From: Echinococcus granulosus
Lineage: Eukaryota; Platyhelminthes; Cestoda; Cyclophyllidea; Taeniidae
NCBI RefSeq assembly: GCF_000524195.1
Contig: NW_020170383.1
Location: forward strand, 1,270,194-1,334,193
Length of the DNA stretch: 64,000 nucleotides
Direction: 5' to 3'
The notes beneath the pieces are model-generated. The model saw only the letters and a program-made list of their open reading frames with translations, ran no database searches and was not told the DNA's origin. This document shows positions 52,501-64,000 of the stretch, in pieces (the first letter of the stretch is position 1; each line of letters opens with the position of its first letter). The position numbers and the translations under genes were made by a program.

Positions 52501-55500
52501 CATGCCTTGAAGAAACGCTATAGCGTTTCGCACTGACTTCAAAAATATCCCTTTGAAAAAACACAGCATATGATGAAGTTACGCCTCCATTCCAACTTTA
52601 ATTAGAGAAAAAACATACTTCAAGGCAGGAAATAATCAAGTAGTCAGCCATTTTAAATGAGCACAGACCTTCACATATGCTTTATCCCCAGTAATGAACG
52701 CTGGGGAGCCAAGTAATTTGAAGACGGCCTGATAAAAGGCAGCTGTTATGAATTTAGAAAATAGGCTGCACAAAATTTTATCTAATTCCCAAAAAGAACA
52801 GACTTTGGGACTCATTTCTAAATTTCCACTTCTAGTCGAATTTTCTACAGAAGACCTTATGCGAGAAAAGGGGTACGCACGCCACGTACTGGATTAATGT
52901 TGAAATCAAGCAAATTAGGCAATAGCAAATCACATAAGAGGATGAAGCTGGGAGACATTCTATTAGTTATTATGTTGGTGATAAATAAGGCGAGATTAAC
53001 GGCATAATGAGAAATGTCACGCGGTCTTGTATGTTGCCCCCGATTAGGCTGCTAGCCCTTTCTTTTCAAAAAAACCAGGACTTCTAAAAAACAATTACAT
53101 GCTCCAGAAGGAATATGCCCTAGGGGCACCAAACTAATTTTGAGGTCAAACGAATCAGTGATAGGCAAAAATACCACTTGTAAGTTACATAAATCCACAT
53201 TAAAAACACTTATATTCGTTTTAAAAAAAGTAATTATTTGAATAGTATCGAAATACATGCATGGTACAGCAGGCACTCGATCAATCAGCTAAATTTAAAT
53301 CTACAGTAATGCATAGGAAGTTACTCATCATTTCAAGGGAAACAAAGCAATATACTACTGATTGCTATTGAAGGTAATTTGATAGCACATTAGCGGATTA
53401 TTTCACTTCCTGAAAGACACCACTTTAGTCTAATCCAGATATGAAGACTGTAGAACGAAAAAGGAGGAAATGGTATACATCAGTTCTGCCCAATGCAGTT
53501 TACAGATTGCATTAAGACTAGTGTTTCCAGCATAAAAGACTGGAGCAGTGAGCCTGTAATTTAATAACGGGGATTGTAAAAAATTTAAGCTAGTAAAATT
53601 TGGATAAGGAGATTCGAAGTAGAATGAAATACGGACAAATAGATGTGGGGATCCCCCAATTTTCCTCATAATTACTACTTTCAATGCACTATTCAAAAAA
53701 GCATCAATAGAAGATTGCTGTTCATGAAAGTCTTCAGCGGTACGCCGATTCGACAACAAAGGCAGACATAATGGCCAGAAGTGTAAAAGCATTACAGCAA
53801 TGCTAAGCAAAGGTGGGTTTTCATTACAAGTTAAAAGTGGCATCTATGTATTAATTATAACGTAGTGCAGCTTCAAAAAGTGCGCCACCTCAGATTTTCA
53901 CTTCCTGAAAAACCAAAGCACGCCTCCATTCGTCAACCTCGGAACACCAATTTAACGAATTCATTTGCAGCAGTATTTTTTGTCGTTTACACAGATAGGA
54001 AATAAATCGATTGACCTTAAAATGATCTTCCACGTTGCTTATTGTTTGCCGAGTTTTCTAAAACTGAAACCATGACTAAATTTCAAATATGCATGATTCC
54101 CACTTCCTAGGGTTCCTAAATAGGAATCTACTACAGCATCTGCCCTTAAAATACAGACGCAGCACGAAGACTGAATGCCATTATAACCCAGCTAAGACAA
54201 AAAATCGCTCCTCCTGGCGCTATGACAGTGTCTCTAAATTCATTATGGCAAATTGTTTAGCTATAGTAGATGATTTTCCTATTTCAACCGGTACTATACC
54301 CAAACGAAGCCGTAAATATGAAAATTTGTGCGGTTATAAAGGTAGCATTTGAAGTAACGATTTACCAAAAACGGACTGTTGGTATTAAAATAGAAACAAA
54401 ATACAGAAACTATGCATTATTCTCAGATTTACCAATTGAAGAATGTGAGAAAAGTTTCAATGCCTCACAGAGACCTATTGACGGCTTCAGAGTAGCATTT
54501 CAAGCCTGACTAATTAGGCATAATAAAAAGATTTTGCATGTGATTTTAAAAATCTGCAGTTGTGGGAGATAGATTCTAGTTCTTTTTTGTAAAACTCAAA
54601 GTATGTTCTACCTCCTGTTCCAAATAGAGTGAGCTAAAAAAAACGAGATAAATGCACCCACAGTTCGGCTAAAAATGTAGATCAAGCCAGATTTTGTATT
54701 CAAAAAGGATCCATATATATCAATTAAGAAATATGGTAATAATACTAACAAAGAGAGGGCCTAAGTACACATATAGATAAGGCCGATGTATATGTTTGTT
54801 ATTCCCACCTGCATATTTTCCACAAAAAGGATGTGAAATCGAACAAGTTTAGGTTTGTTCAAGAATAGGTGTCCCTCTCGCACCCATGATGAAGGTAATA
54901 AAACGAGACAGAAGGAGCGTCAGTTTCTATTATCAGATTTCATTAGAGACCATCAAGTGATTAAGGCAAGACAGGGCAGTGACCCCGCTGCAATCAAACG
55001 AACCGAATTTCGCCAATACGGATAACACTCACTGCTGGTACGAAAAACCGCTCCAATAAATGAAATTTTATAATCCCATCACTTTATCAGATTTAGAGTG
55101 AAAAGAACCACCACCAAACTAAGCCAAAAATAGTTTACAGTTTATTAATTGTTCGAGCCCCACTTTTTTACCAGTATCTTTTACCTTTAAGTAAGGCTAT
55201 AGCTATGTACTGCAGGTTATGATAAACCACTTTTTCTCTCGAATGGACAATGACATTTAGTAGAGAATAATTTTGGGATTGATATACGAATAGTAATTGA
55301 ATGTAAGCGAATGCGTGAAAGATTAGGGATTAGGTTGTGGTAGGTATACGACAACATTTCTTACTTAAAAGTCCTCTTGCTCAAAGCAACCGCCACTAGG
55401 GGAAAAAGAATCTAAACAGCAACGAGTCAGGTTACTAACAATGCGCAAATCACAGTGGTATGAAGGCTAGCACAGTTTGATGGTGACGATCAACCTTCAA

Positions 55501-58500
55501 GAGGTAAAATTCCTAGGGGACATATACTGACGATCGACTAAACCACCCACATATGCTTGAGCCAGCTGTATGGACTCAACCGCGTAAATGTTAGGCAATT
55601 AAAGAAGTTAAAATAATTAATGGTCGTATTGTAATATTAGCCAGTAGGCCGCTTTGGTTTAAGCAAACTAAACAAAACCATTGCTGTGTGCAAGTGGAGA
55701 GCTCTGGACAGGGAAAACGCTATATTAGGCCCATTCAGAAGCAATCTTAATTATTCAAAGGCCAATGCATGAGGGGAGGTAGCGGGATACACAAGGGCTA
55801 AGCAAATAACTAGAAGCGTACAGAGGCTAGGCTACGTATTGAGTGTACGGCGCGATAGAAATGGTAAAGCAGTATTTACTTGGTTTAATCTAAGTCTTCC
55901 ACTAGAAATAGAGATTTTGTAGTAATGACATGTCGCATATTTTGCTTTTGTGCCTTATCAACAACAGTTTATCCACTTATAACTTATTCACTTATTAGCC
56001 CACGCAGAACTTGGCACAAGTTGAAAACATAACTTGAAAAGACTGAGATAAGCCAATTGGCTAACAACATGGAGGATGACAAACGAAAAGCGACTTTTAT
56101 CAGGTTCTATACGAAACAACTCCACTATTATATACCCAGTTCTTTTTTGTGCATTGCGGATAATTATTCAAAACACCGAAGAACAATATACACCCTCACT
56201 CAGGTGAACACAATTTCATCGTTTTCCTAAAAAACGTCTAACTTGACGACAGTAAACTGTCAATGTTTATGCATCAACGGATCCTATGAAAGGACCTCCC
56301 TAGCATAATTGGAGTGTGAATCCGTATTTGGTGGATACATAGTTTTGCCGAGATTTCAGAAAGTAGTCCTCAGTTCATATGTAGGTAGGGTGCTGGAAGT
56401 GCCACTCATTCAAGAGGATCCTCTGGGTACCTCTAACCAGGTGAGGCCGAATATCACCGTCGTTAAGCCCCCAGGTTAAAGTTTTACTTTTGAATCGACT
56501 TACTGAAACCAGGTGCAATTGCAGTAAGCCACGAAACGTTCGTGTCAGGGAGGGTTGAACTCCCAATTGCTAAACTTTTTCTTAGCTAGAAATTTAAAAG
56601 TAAACCGCATCACATGTTCGCTCTGGCTTGACATAACCAATGCTTATAAAATTCTCAATTCACTTCTTAAAGTAGTATGAAGAGATTAGCCAATAAATGA
56701 CTGCAAAGACATCGACTGGGTAACATAATAAACGCGTAAAAGACCTAATGGAATACGAGCATTAATCTTGCTTAGAGCAACAAAAAATTAAACAATCAGT
56801 AAAGTGAAGCGGACCGGTCAAATAGGGTTTTTTGTAAGGTGTAAAACTGACCTGCTGTTGAATTTAGCTGGGTTCTCCTCACGAGCCAGGTGGAAATCAA
56901 GATTGAGGTCGGCGTCGATGCCAAGGCCGAAATAGTTGTTCATCACAAAAATGCGGCTGGTGTCCTCGTTGGTGTTGCAGGTGTTCGCCTCTATCTGCAG
57001 CTGCTTCTTCTGCGCGTCACTCTCAACCTGATCTGGCTTAATGACAACTGTCCAGCGGTCGAGGCGTATCTCCTCCGCCTCCACCACGTCTCTGGAGCAC
57101 AAAAAGATCACCTTAAAACAATCACATTACCCAGATAGCTTACTTGAACTGCGAGTCTATAATGGGTTTTTAGTCATACCTTGTTGTTATTTCTACTATT
57201 TCAATAACCTCACACATTTAGGGGTAGCATTGAATAAAAAAACAATGAATTTCTAAATTAACGTTACAATAAAGACTCTCTAATTACATAAGCCTCTTGG
57301 TAAGAGCCAAAATAAGCTCAACTCTACTCCATCCAGATCGTAAACTCAGTTTTCAACAAGGATTATTATTTGTGTGCCAATATTCTCTCAAGTCTGTGTT
57401 CAAAAAAGTACAGAGGATACGTCAAATGTCTGCCATCTTAGACTTAAGACAAATATCTAGGTTCATCATCAGCCTCATTCTTAAGTTGAATGGCTATTCA
57501 AAAATACATCGACCAAATGGGAACAATCCTGGAGTCTTTCTCTTCGACAATTTGAAAACTTTTTTATCATAAGAACATTTCACTTCTAATACATTTCCGT
57601 GGCATCGTTTTTCATCATTTGCTAAGGTTTGAGCTTACACCTTATAACCGAATCACTAGACCAATTTTTTCAAAGCAAAGAAATCATGTTCTGATTCGGC
57701 ATCCATGAAATTTGAATATTCACTTGTGATTTGAAAACGAGGCGGTTTAGTGAATGTTAATTTCCAAAGAAAGAAGTTTCCGAAAATAATATTAAAGTCG
57801 CAATCAACTATTTTTGAATTTCTGACACAACTTGTTACGATATGAGTAAGAAACAACTCCAGACTGAAACGCTTTTCTCAGATTAGAAAAGAATCATAAC
57901 AATAGTTTAATTAGTAATAATAAGCTAATCAACTTTTGATAATAAGATTTTTACGTGCTCTAATATCATCTGGGGCTGCAGACATCCGACAATCAAAGTA
58001 AAATAATTCCATCTCCTTTTTACACCATAGAAGCTATATTACTTGAAATGAGATGAAAGAGTTCTAAAACCTGGCATGAGAGATATTCCCGACTAATAAA
58101 GAAGAGGAATTTTTGATTTATTTAACCCTTGGATATATTACTGCTCACGAGAAGGAAAGAAAGACTGACCGGAGGATTTGCAGGGGATCCTCGGTGCCTG
58201 TGTATCCTGGACCCCAATGTAAAACGCGCGCGAGGTCGTTGCCCGTCCCAATGGGTAAGATGGCCATGGGTGGGGTGGGGCAGGCAGCATCCTGACCCAC
58301 ATTATCCAAGCAGGAAAGTGCCCAGCCCACCGTTCCGTCACCGCCGCACACGAGGATTTTGAACCGCGAGAGGTGCCGAAAACAATGCAGCCCGGGCAGA
58401 GGACCACCATTATCCAGATTAAACACCTTGTGGGGAAAAACTAGACTCAAAACAGGGAACCCCATCATCAGATCTGTCATTTCTACAAAAACTACAATGT

Positions 58501-61500
58501 CCGCCTAATTACTCGATATAACCATGAATAAAATTTCCAACTTTTTGGCAGGAGATTCTCATTTCAGCGAAATTTTTGCCCGAAAGTGGAATTTGGAATG
58601 CCACTTTAACAACAGCATAGCAGATGGCTATCATTGAACTTATCCATTCAACACCTAATCCAACCTCAGCTACTCAAACGAAATCAGTGAAACTATAGCG
58701 TTAACTCACAAAAGTGGGGAAAATAAGGGATATCCTGGGGATGTTCACAAGTAAATACGATACCCGTATTGCTAATTACGGAGTGATGAGTTGGGAGTGC
58801 ATCAATAACCCATCACACGAAAGCAGCGTGGACATTCACTGATAGAGAGGAGAATAAATAATGCAAGAACTCACATAGCCGGCTCATTGCCTTCCATAAA
58901 AATAAAAATTAGGAGTAGCAGTAGTAGACTAAGCATTACCGTCAACAATCACCCTCATTGAGCTCGCAGTCAGTCCCAACTACTTTATGTTCAACTTTCA
59001 TCGTTAAAGGGGTATATTAAAATGAGTAAATAATCACTTTATAGATTCATGAGTTGTAGGGAAAAGTTAAAAGGTATTCATGCAGAAGAGCATGAAAGAC
59101 ACACCTGATGAGGATTGAGCAGTTTTCGGAAAGATGTGATAAGCTCTAGGCCCTGACACCCACCGGACTTGACGTTCACGAAAACTAGTAGTGGTTGCGT
59201 GCCATCCAGGATGTGTTCGGGCTTTATTCGGGGCAAAATCATCGCGAGAATCGGCCGATCCTCAAATGTACTGTTCTTCAAAAGGCGGTAGGCTTCGTCT
59301 GCCTTCTCTGCATTCGAGTATATCACCACTAGACTTCCAAAGTCGTAGTAGATCACCTCTGAAAAAAACGCGAAACTGACGAATCTAATTTTCACGTCGA
59401 AATGTCAAAGCAAAAAAAAATGGAGGCTTGGTAGCAGAAGCGACTGGATGCAGCTTCCACTGTGATCATAGACACTGCACACCAGCCCAACAGTCCGTAA
59501 ACATGACTAAAGCCCTATTGTCCTGAAACTCGTGTGTACTTTATCAAAGTTACAAATTGTCAACGATAACTGGCGCGCCTTTTGTGTGGTTTTGTTCCCT
59601 TTTCCAATCTATTTAAATTATTGTTATCCCCATTACCGAGTAGGACTCACATCACCGCCACTGCCCCTATTTTGATGTACAAAATGATATTAGGGACTTT
59701 TCCATCCAAACTCTGTAAGATTGACTGCCTCACCTAAAGTTAAGGCGTTTGCTTGTATTTACACTATTTCCTTTGGACCACAATTAATCAAACAAAATCG
59801 GCCTCATGCTTGGGTTAATTTGCTACCTGTCTCTATTTTCTGCCCTCGTCGTGTATTTAATCATGCAAAGCCAAATTGCTACTCTGAGCCAATAGCTCAG
59901 TAGAAATAACAGCATACAATTAGTCAATAATGCTAAATAGTCGAATAATATGTTGGGTCTGATGTCTTTGTCTCCCCATGTCAGCATCCTAAAGAGCACA
60001 TAGGTGTGGCAGTAGGAAATTGTAAACCCCTACCTCCACCACTTCCATGTTGAAGAGTCAACTGGAACCGGAGCTGAAGTTAGCTCAAAGTAGGATATGA
60101 AGACCAATGTTAAAAACTGGTGTATTTAAACGCACTATAAAATTAAAAAAATGAAATGTTGAAGGAAGTTCAAAAATTTGAGGAAGATAAGTTTACTACA
60201 TTTAATGACAGAACTCGTCCGCTTACGCCGCCTACACATTGCTGACTGCTGTAGCACCCAATTCCCTTGACGGGGTACCTTTAGATGAATTACAATCCGC
60301 ATCACTGCATTTCAACTCTAGAGGTATTGTGATATCTTTGGAACAGCCCAGCCTCCGTAAATTTGTAGAAAAATCTCTAGCCTTATTGATGTTCTTGTAA
60401 CCATTTTTCCCCTTCCCGTAAAGGCCTTTGATAAGCGAACTTTACGCCATGCACGATAAACCCTTGGTAGGCTTATGGAAAGACACACGAGTTAAACCGG
60501 TTACCTGAGCCTACCACAGAACCTACTGAAATCACCAAGAGTGGGAGTAACAATTATTAAGTGGTATCGTTCATAAGAACGCACTCCGGCACCGCCGTTA
60601 AAGCGACTGGCCGATGTTGTTCACTATACGTGGATCCTCTACCGTGCTGCCCCCGACTATGGTATTTTCAATGCCCTTTTACGGAAAACTAATCTCACTT
60701 CAAAACGGCGACTAAGTGGGAGCTGCGAGGATGTCAAATGTATTGGAGAGGCAGCCCTTGCACTTCCTCGCCTCCCATAAGAAGTCCGTGGGAGGGTTTC
60801 GACTGGAGCAGTGTCTTCAGAGGGTCGCCGACTTCGCTAATGTCAGTCTGGAGGCGGTTTTCAAGTTCATTAAAAGGCACGGGATTCTGACGTCAAAGCG
60901 GTCTTGTTGCTCGAGGTCATCCTCAACTTCTGTCTTATCGACTTCCTGACTGAATTTGCATCACTACTGACAGGCGATTCTGAGGTCTACATAACCCACA
61001 CTCACAAGAACCCATTACGTGAAATGACCCAGCCTCTACCTAAATTATTTTTCAACCTCTTGAAGATGCACGGAGATAGATTGTGTAGGGGGGATCTGAC
61101 CCTTCATGTTTTGCTCCAATTCATCAATATTCAAGTACTCCTGAAGGCCACTTTATTTCGTTATGTGTAAACAGCTACCTCCTCCTCCAAAATGATCATA
61201 ATTATTCGTTTAAAGTTTAAAACACTGGAAAGTGGGGGAAGATAGGTTATCTAGAAATTGAAATTAAAGATGGCAAGTCGCAGCAAATTATGAATTGATA
61301 TTACATATTTTTAATCCAAAGGTTAGCTATGTAGAGAAAAGACGGGGTGTTTAAAGTTGAGAAAAAAACTTGTGGGGAACTAAATGCATGGCATGATGTA
61401 AAGGTATGAACATGGAACCCCAGATAATCTTGCAGCAAGTAAACGCAGTAACGGAAACAACCTGTTTCCGGAAAAAGTGGCTTTCAGTTTAACGACGGGG

Positions 61501-64000
61501 AGTGAATAATCGGGGGCAATAAATGCAATTGGCTTTTTATTTAACAGCCCTCAGACATATGCGCCATAAAGTATTCATCAAACGAAAGAAGGAAACATTT
61601 ATTTGATTAAAAGTGGGAGAAATAAAAGTAAAGACTAATTACCTGCATATTGTGCTACTTGAAATTATGTTTGACTTTTTTTGTATAAAATCACGAGAAT
61701 CATATACGATTCATCCGGTGTTAAGTTCAAGGGAGTTTACGGTGCATCAATGCATGAAATACAAATTAATTTAACTTTTCAAGTGGGATTACAATTACTT
61801 TGGCACTTTGATTGACTAAGCAAAATCGCAGACAGTGCTAGTATCCTTTCAGGCTTCTCAAATGAGACAGCATATGCAAGAAAGAGGGTAGTCTAAATTA
61901 TTTCAGCCAATGATACGACGTTGAAATGTGAAGAAGAAAGTAATAGGGAAGGATCTTATCCAGCATTTGGGAAGATCCCATGATGAGTTGGGTAGCTATT
62001 ACAATAACGTGAAAAAAAACATGCCTGGAGAAGCAGCTAAGCATTAAACGCTATAAAGTCTCAATTTAAACAGGGCTTGGTTCTCATAAGAAAATGATCT
62101 AGAAAGAATCTTCCGCCATGGTTAAAGGAGGAAATTTACGTCTAAAAACGCCTAAAAATTGTGCCACTTAGCTAATACTCTGAAATGAACGGTATTAGTA
62201 ATGATATTTAGCATAGAAATAATGATAGTCCTAAAGTAAACAATATAGCTGATACTTCGTGTATGGAACATTGATGGACTACCGCTCAACTGAAGAACGC
62301 AATGCCATACTTAAAAACATGTCAGACTAAACCTATTAAATGGAAAAGGAGCGGATCTTAGTAACACATACTCTAATTTCATAAAAGTGGCTTATTTCTT
62401 GGCCCATTTTTATTATTGTTAGCAATGATTGGCGAAATGCGTTTGTATTTTGCAAACTCGATAACACGAAATACGCCATAGTAACAGTTTCATCTTGGCC
62501 AAAGCCTCCATAGATTGGCCTATAAGCTTGGGGTAAAGGGTGAAAACAAATAGGAGTACTGAGACGCGACAAATCGCCCTCTTATCAAAATTACCAAACA
62601 TTGCTTCAGAGGCATTTGGAAACTCCTTTCTGACCGACTAATTCAACGGATTCTGAGGAGTGTTTATAAATGCAAACAATGGAATTGACCGAGAAGCTTA
62701 CATTTTTAAAATAACCATAGCGATCTTCGACTCGATGTAAACATTTTTCATTTCTAAAGTAATGGAGCTACACATTTATGAAAATAAATGCAAAACGGAA
62801 AATCTATCTCGCAGTGAATTGGTCTTTTATTTCTATCTTCGGCCCTTGGTTCGCAGCTTTCCCTTTTTTCTCCAGCGTGTTTCGCTTTAAAGCATAAGAT
62901 GATGAGGCGAACATTATTAAGGTTTAAATACTGTGTTTTAATAAGAGCCATAATATCATTGCATGACAACTTTTTTCACAATTTCGGATGAAAACCTACG
63001 AAAAAGGACGGACACCTAAAGTAGAAAATTAGTCCAAAAATATGCGTAACACGACTATGAAATAAGAAATCGCGCTGGAAAAGTGGGAAATGAAATCCCA
63101 TGCCATTCTGGCTTATCTATTGGGTAAAGCTGTTTTCAATTACGTTAGAAATTTAATTGATGCTACTATGGTACCATATTTCAAGTAGCTTTCAATCATG
63201 TTGGAAAACGAAAAATTTGTTTTCAAATTAGCTCGTCGTTAAAATAAATGCAAATCGGCCTTAACGTACAAGGATTATAAGTGTGTATTTACATCCATTT
63301 GATTCTATTTAACTCATCTATCTAGGCAGTTAATAAGAGTAAAATATGCATTTATCCAGTTGTGATGGATAGAGCAATCACACTTACCTATGGCGTCCCA
63401 TTTGTTCTGATAGCCCAGGCGCTCAAGAAGAATGATTTCATAGAGACGTTGACTGAGGCCCCTTTTGAGGTTCCCCACAAACAAAGAGACGCCCTGACCA
63501 TAAGGATCCTTCACGGAGCGAATGTAAAAGCGAGTCAGGCGCAGGGCCCGGACGGACTCCAGTCGGACGTTATCAATTATCTCCCAAGGACGGTCGTTCG
63601 GATGAAGCACTCGCTCAACCAATCCACGGTCCACAACCGTCTCCACCAAGTTAAACTTATTAGCGTCCAGATACTGCGAGGCATAGATTAATAAAGGATC
63701 TGATTCGAAGCGCAAAAACTTTGCTATATGTCTTCCATGGGTAATAATCCCGATAAATGTGATAGAATGAATAAAGTGAAAAGATATTTGAAAAGCATTT
63801 TAAATATTCGGGCCCAAAACGATGCTCAAAAAGTGTTATTACTGCGTCCATTTAAGAGCTGAATTAGTCTTAGGCGTTCTATCAGCACTTTTAAAACAAT
63901 GAGAGATGACTCACGCCAACGCCTAACCGATGGAGCGAAAGGACAAGCACATCGTGAGCTGAAGTTGTCGGTGTTATGGAGACCTGGATTGAGGGTACAC
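49350..64000 (-). CDS. DGKQ: Diacylglycerol kinase, theta type, 3' part of gene, nine exons visible
   Basis: Minus-strand exons 64000-63915, 63718-63388, 59358-59105, 58426-58170, 57091-56852, 52379-52058, 51601-51503, 49962-49651 and 49580-49350 join in perfect phase to 709 residues plus stop. Seen: Ras-association-type segment ([19 protein letters not shown]), an RNA-recognition-like fold ([12 protein letters not shown]), the catalytic domain ([33 protein letters not shown]), the accessory domain ([45 protein letters not shown]) and a low-complexity tail. The N-terminal C1 zinc fingers lie outside the window. Known: phosphorylates diacylglycerol to phosphatidic acid; C. elegans dgk-1 damps DAG signalling at synapses. 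The RA-type and RRM-like parts before the catalytic domain separate the theta class from other DGKs. The GGDGT nucleotide loop is intact. Confidence 0.93.
49651..49962 (-). CDS. DGKQ: DGK theta penultimate exon (basic/TEPG motif and poly-Thr)
   Basis: 104 codons beginning [20 protein letters not shown], the conserved segment after the accessory domain, then a variable stretch with a Ser/Thr run. Donor CAG|GTCCGC is a weak match to consensus; reading through would add a short tail to a stop at 49609. Confidence 0.8.
49963..51502 (-). other. DGK theta intron 7, 1.5 kb
   Basis: Minus-strand GTAATC to CACCAG. No recognisable content. Confidence 0.8.
51503..51601 (-). CDS. DGKQ: DGK theta exon (end of accessory domain)
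   Basis: 33 codons, phase 0 at both ends, acceptor CTTTTAG and donor AAG|GTAATC. Encodes [17 protein letters not shown] and VVLRSALK, the classic end of the DGK accessory domain. Confidence 0.9.
52058..52379 (-). CDS. DGKQ: DGK theta exon (accessory domain centre)
   Basis: Starts after ATGGCCAG with one base completing an Arg codon and ends at GGACAC|GTAAGC. Contains [51 protein letters not shown] and GTRLAQGGH. The 456 bp intron 51602-52057 separates it from the next exon. Confidence 0.93.
52380..56851 (-). other. DGK theta intron 5, 4.5 kb
   Basis: AT-rich, apparently unique. Open frames inside are short and have no family features on either strand. Confidence 0.7.
56852..57091 (-). CDS. 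DGKQ: DGK theta exon (start of accessory domain)
   Basis: Acceptor GTGCTCCAG; one base completes the Arg codon begun in the previous exon. Encodes [17 protein letters not shown], a charged loop, then [20 protein letters not shown]. Donor AG|GTCAGT, phase 2. Confidence 0.92.
57092..58169 (-). other. DGK theta intron 4, 1.1 kb
   Basis: Minus-strand GTCAGT to CTCCAG. Nothing recognisable inside. Confidence 0.8.
58170..58426 (-). CDS. DGKQ: DGK theta exon (catalytic nucleotide-binding core)
   Basis: Starts [13 protein letters not shown] after acceptor CCACAAG and contains the GGDGT loop ([12 protein letters not shown]) and [18 protein letters not shown]. Ends LQILR in phase 2 at donor CG|GTCAGT. 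Confidence 0.95.
58427..59104 (-). other. DGK theta intron 3, 0.7 kb
   Basis: Minus-strand GTGTGT to CACAAG between two catalytic-domain exons. Nothing recognisable inside. Confidence 0.8.
59105..59358 (-). CDS. DGKQ: DGK theta exon (RRM-like end and start of catalytic domain)
   Basis: Acceptor TTTTTTTCAG; two bases complete the Glu codon of the preceding exon. Reads [36 protein letters not shown], then the first catalytic strand [15 protein letters not shown] and LLNPHQ at the donor. Confidence 0.93.
59359..63387 (-). other. DGK theta intron 2, 4.0 kb
   Basis: AT-rich apart from a GC-richer patch near 60560-61170 holding the transposase-like relic annotated separately. No other feature seen. 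Confidence 0.7.
60716..61170 (+). pseudogene. Degenerate DDE-transposase-like relic in DGK theta intron 2
   Basis: Two overlapping + strand frames (60716-60949 and 60904-61170) read as consecutive parts of one protein broken by a frameshift. The first has [20 protein letters not shown] followed by a short basic end, like the helix-turn-helix region of a group of animal transposase-derived proteins. The second has a stretch resembling their next region, about one third Leu/Phe/Lys, with [14 protein letters not shown] then FRYV. Upstream (60560-60715) is GC-richer and may be part of it. No catalytic DDE region, terminal repeats or target duplication was seen. The match is by pattern only. Confidence 0.3.
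63388..63718 (-). CDS. DGKQ: DGK theta exon (RA-type domain and RRM-like start)
   Basis: 110 codons plus one base. The 5' edge was set at the AG of ATAGCAAAG because it alone keeps phase 0 with the exon upstream, though its pyrimidine tract is poor. Encodes [41 protein letters not shown] and then [12 protein letters not shown]. Donor ATAG|GTAAGT is strong. Confidence 0.85.
63915..64000 (-). CDS. DGKQ: DGK theta exon (RA-type domain), 5' end outside window
   Basis: 28 codons visible, [20 protein letters not shown] onward to HRLGVG at donor GGC|GTGAGT. The beta-strand, Thr-Thr-Ser, helix pattern fits a Ras-association fold. It joins in phase 0 to the next exon across a 196 bp intron. Confidence 0.7.

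Noticed and set aside
53411..53432. TGAAAGACA, resembling the miR-71 5' end
   Set aside because: The sequence diverges after the seed and has no hairpin partner.

Overview
The window is animal nuclear DNA. It has intron-rich genes with GT-AG junctions, AT-rich introns and spacers, GC-richer exons, and proteins of metazoan type. Tiny introns (70-80 bp) beside multi-kilobase ones, and divergent but complete family signatures, fit a flatworm, probably a cestode. That placement is inference; no marker sequence proves it.

Four protein-coding genes can be reconstructed with phase-consistent exons. (1) EFL1, + strand, 1-4461, 5' end outside the window: the GTPase that works with SBDS to free eIF6 from the 60S ribosomal subunit. 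(2) An LMBR1/Lilipod-family nine-pass membrane protein, + strand, 5679-11049, two exons. (3) A Shaw/Kv3 (KCNC-type) voltage-gated potassium channel, - strand, 33196 down to 13658, five exons; the last is newly proposed from splice phase, coding character and a nearby poly(A) signal. (4) A theta-type diacylglycerol kinase (DGKQ, the dgk-1 class), - strand, 64000 down to 49350, nine exons visible, N-terminal C1 domains outside the window.

Layout: EFL1 and LMBR1 lie head-to-tail on the + strand with a 1.2 kb gap. LMBR1 and the channel gene converge, with poly(A) signals about 2.4 kb apart. The channel and DGK genes are both on the - strand, separated by about 16 kb with no clear gene except an orphan exon-like segment (46157-46538, PH-domain-like, strong splice donor). 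DGK intron 2 carries a frame-broken segment resembling the N-terminal part of a DDE transposase (about 60716-61170). Large introns (8.4, 6.3, 4.5, 4.0 and 3.4 kb) occupy much of the sequence and look unique.

Nothing suggests that the four genes form one pathway. The channel and DGK theta both act in neurons and share an orientation, but 16 kb apart this is not evidence of co-regulation. No tRNA, rRNA, CRISPR array or intact mobile element was recognised. I found no convincing wholly new system; the most useful observations are the channel's alternative C-terminal exon, the orphan PH-like exon, the RNA-recognition-like fold in the kinase, and the transposase relic.
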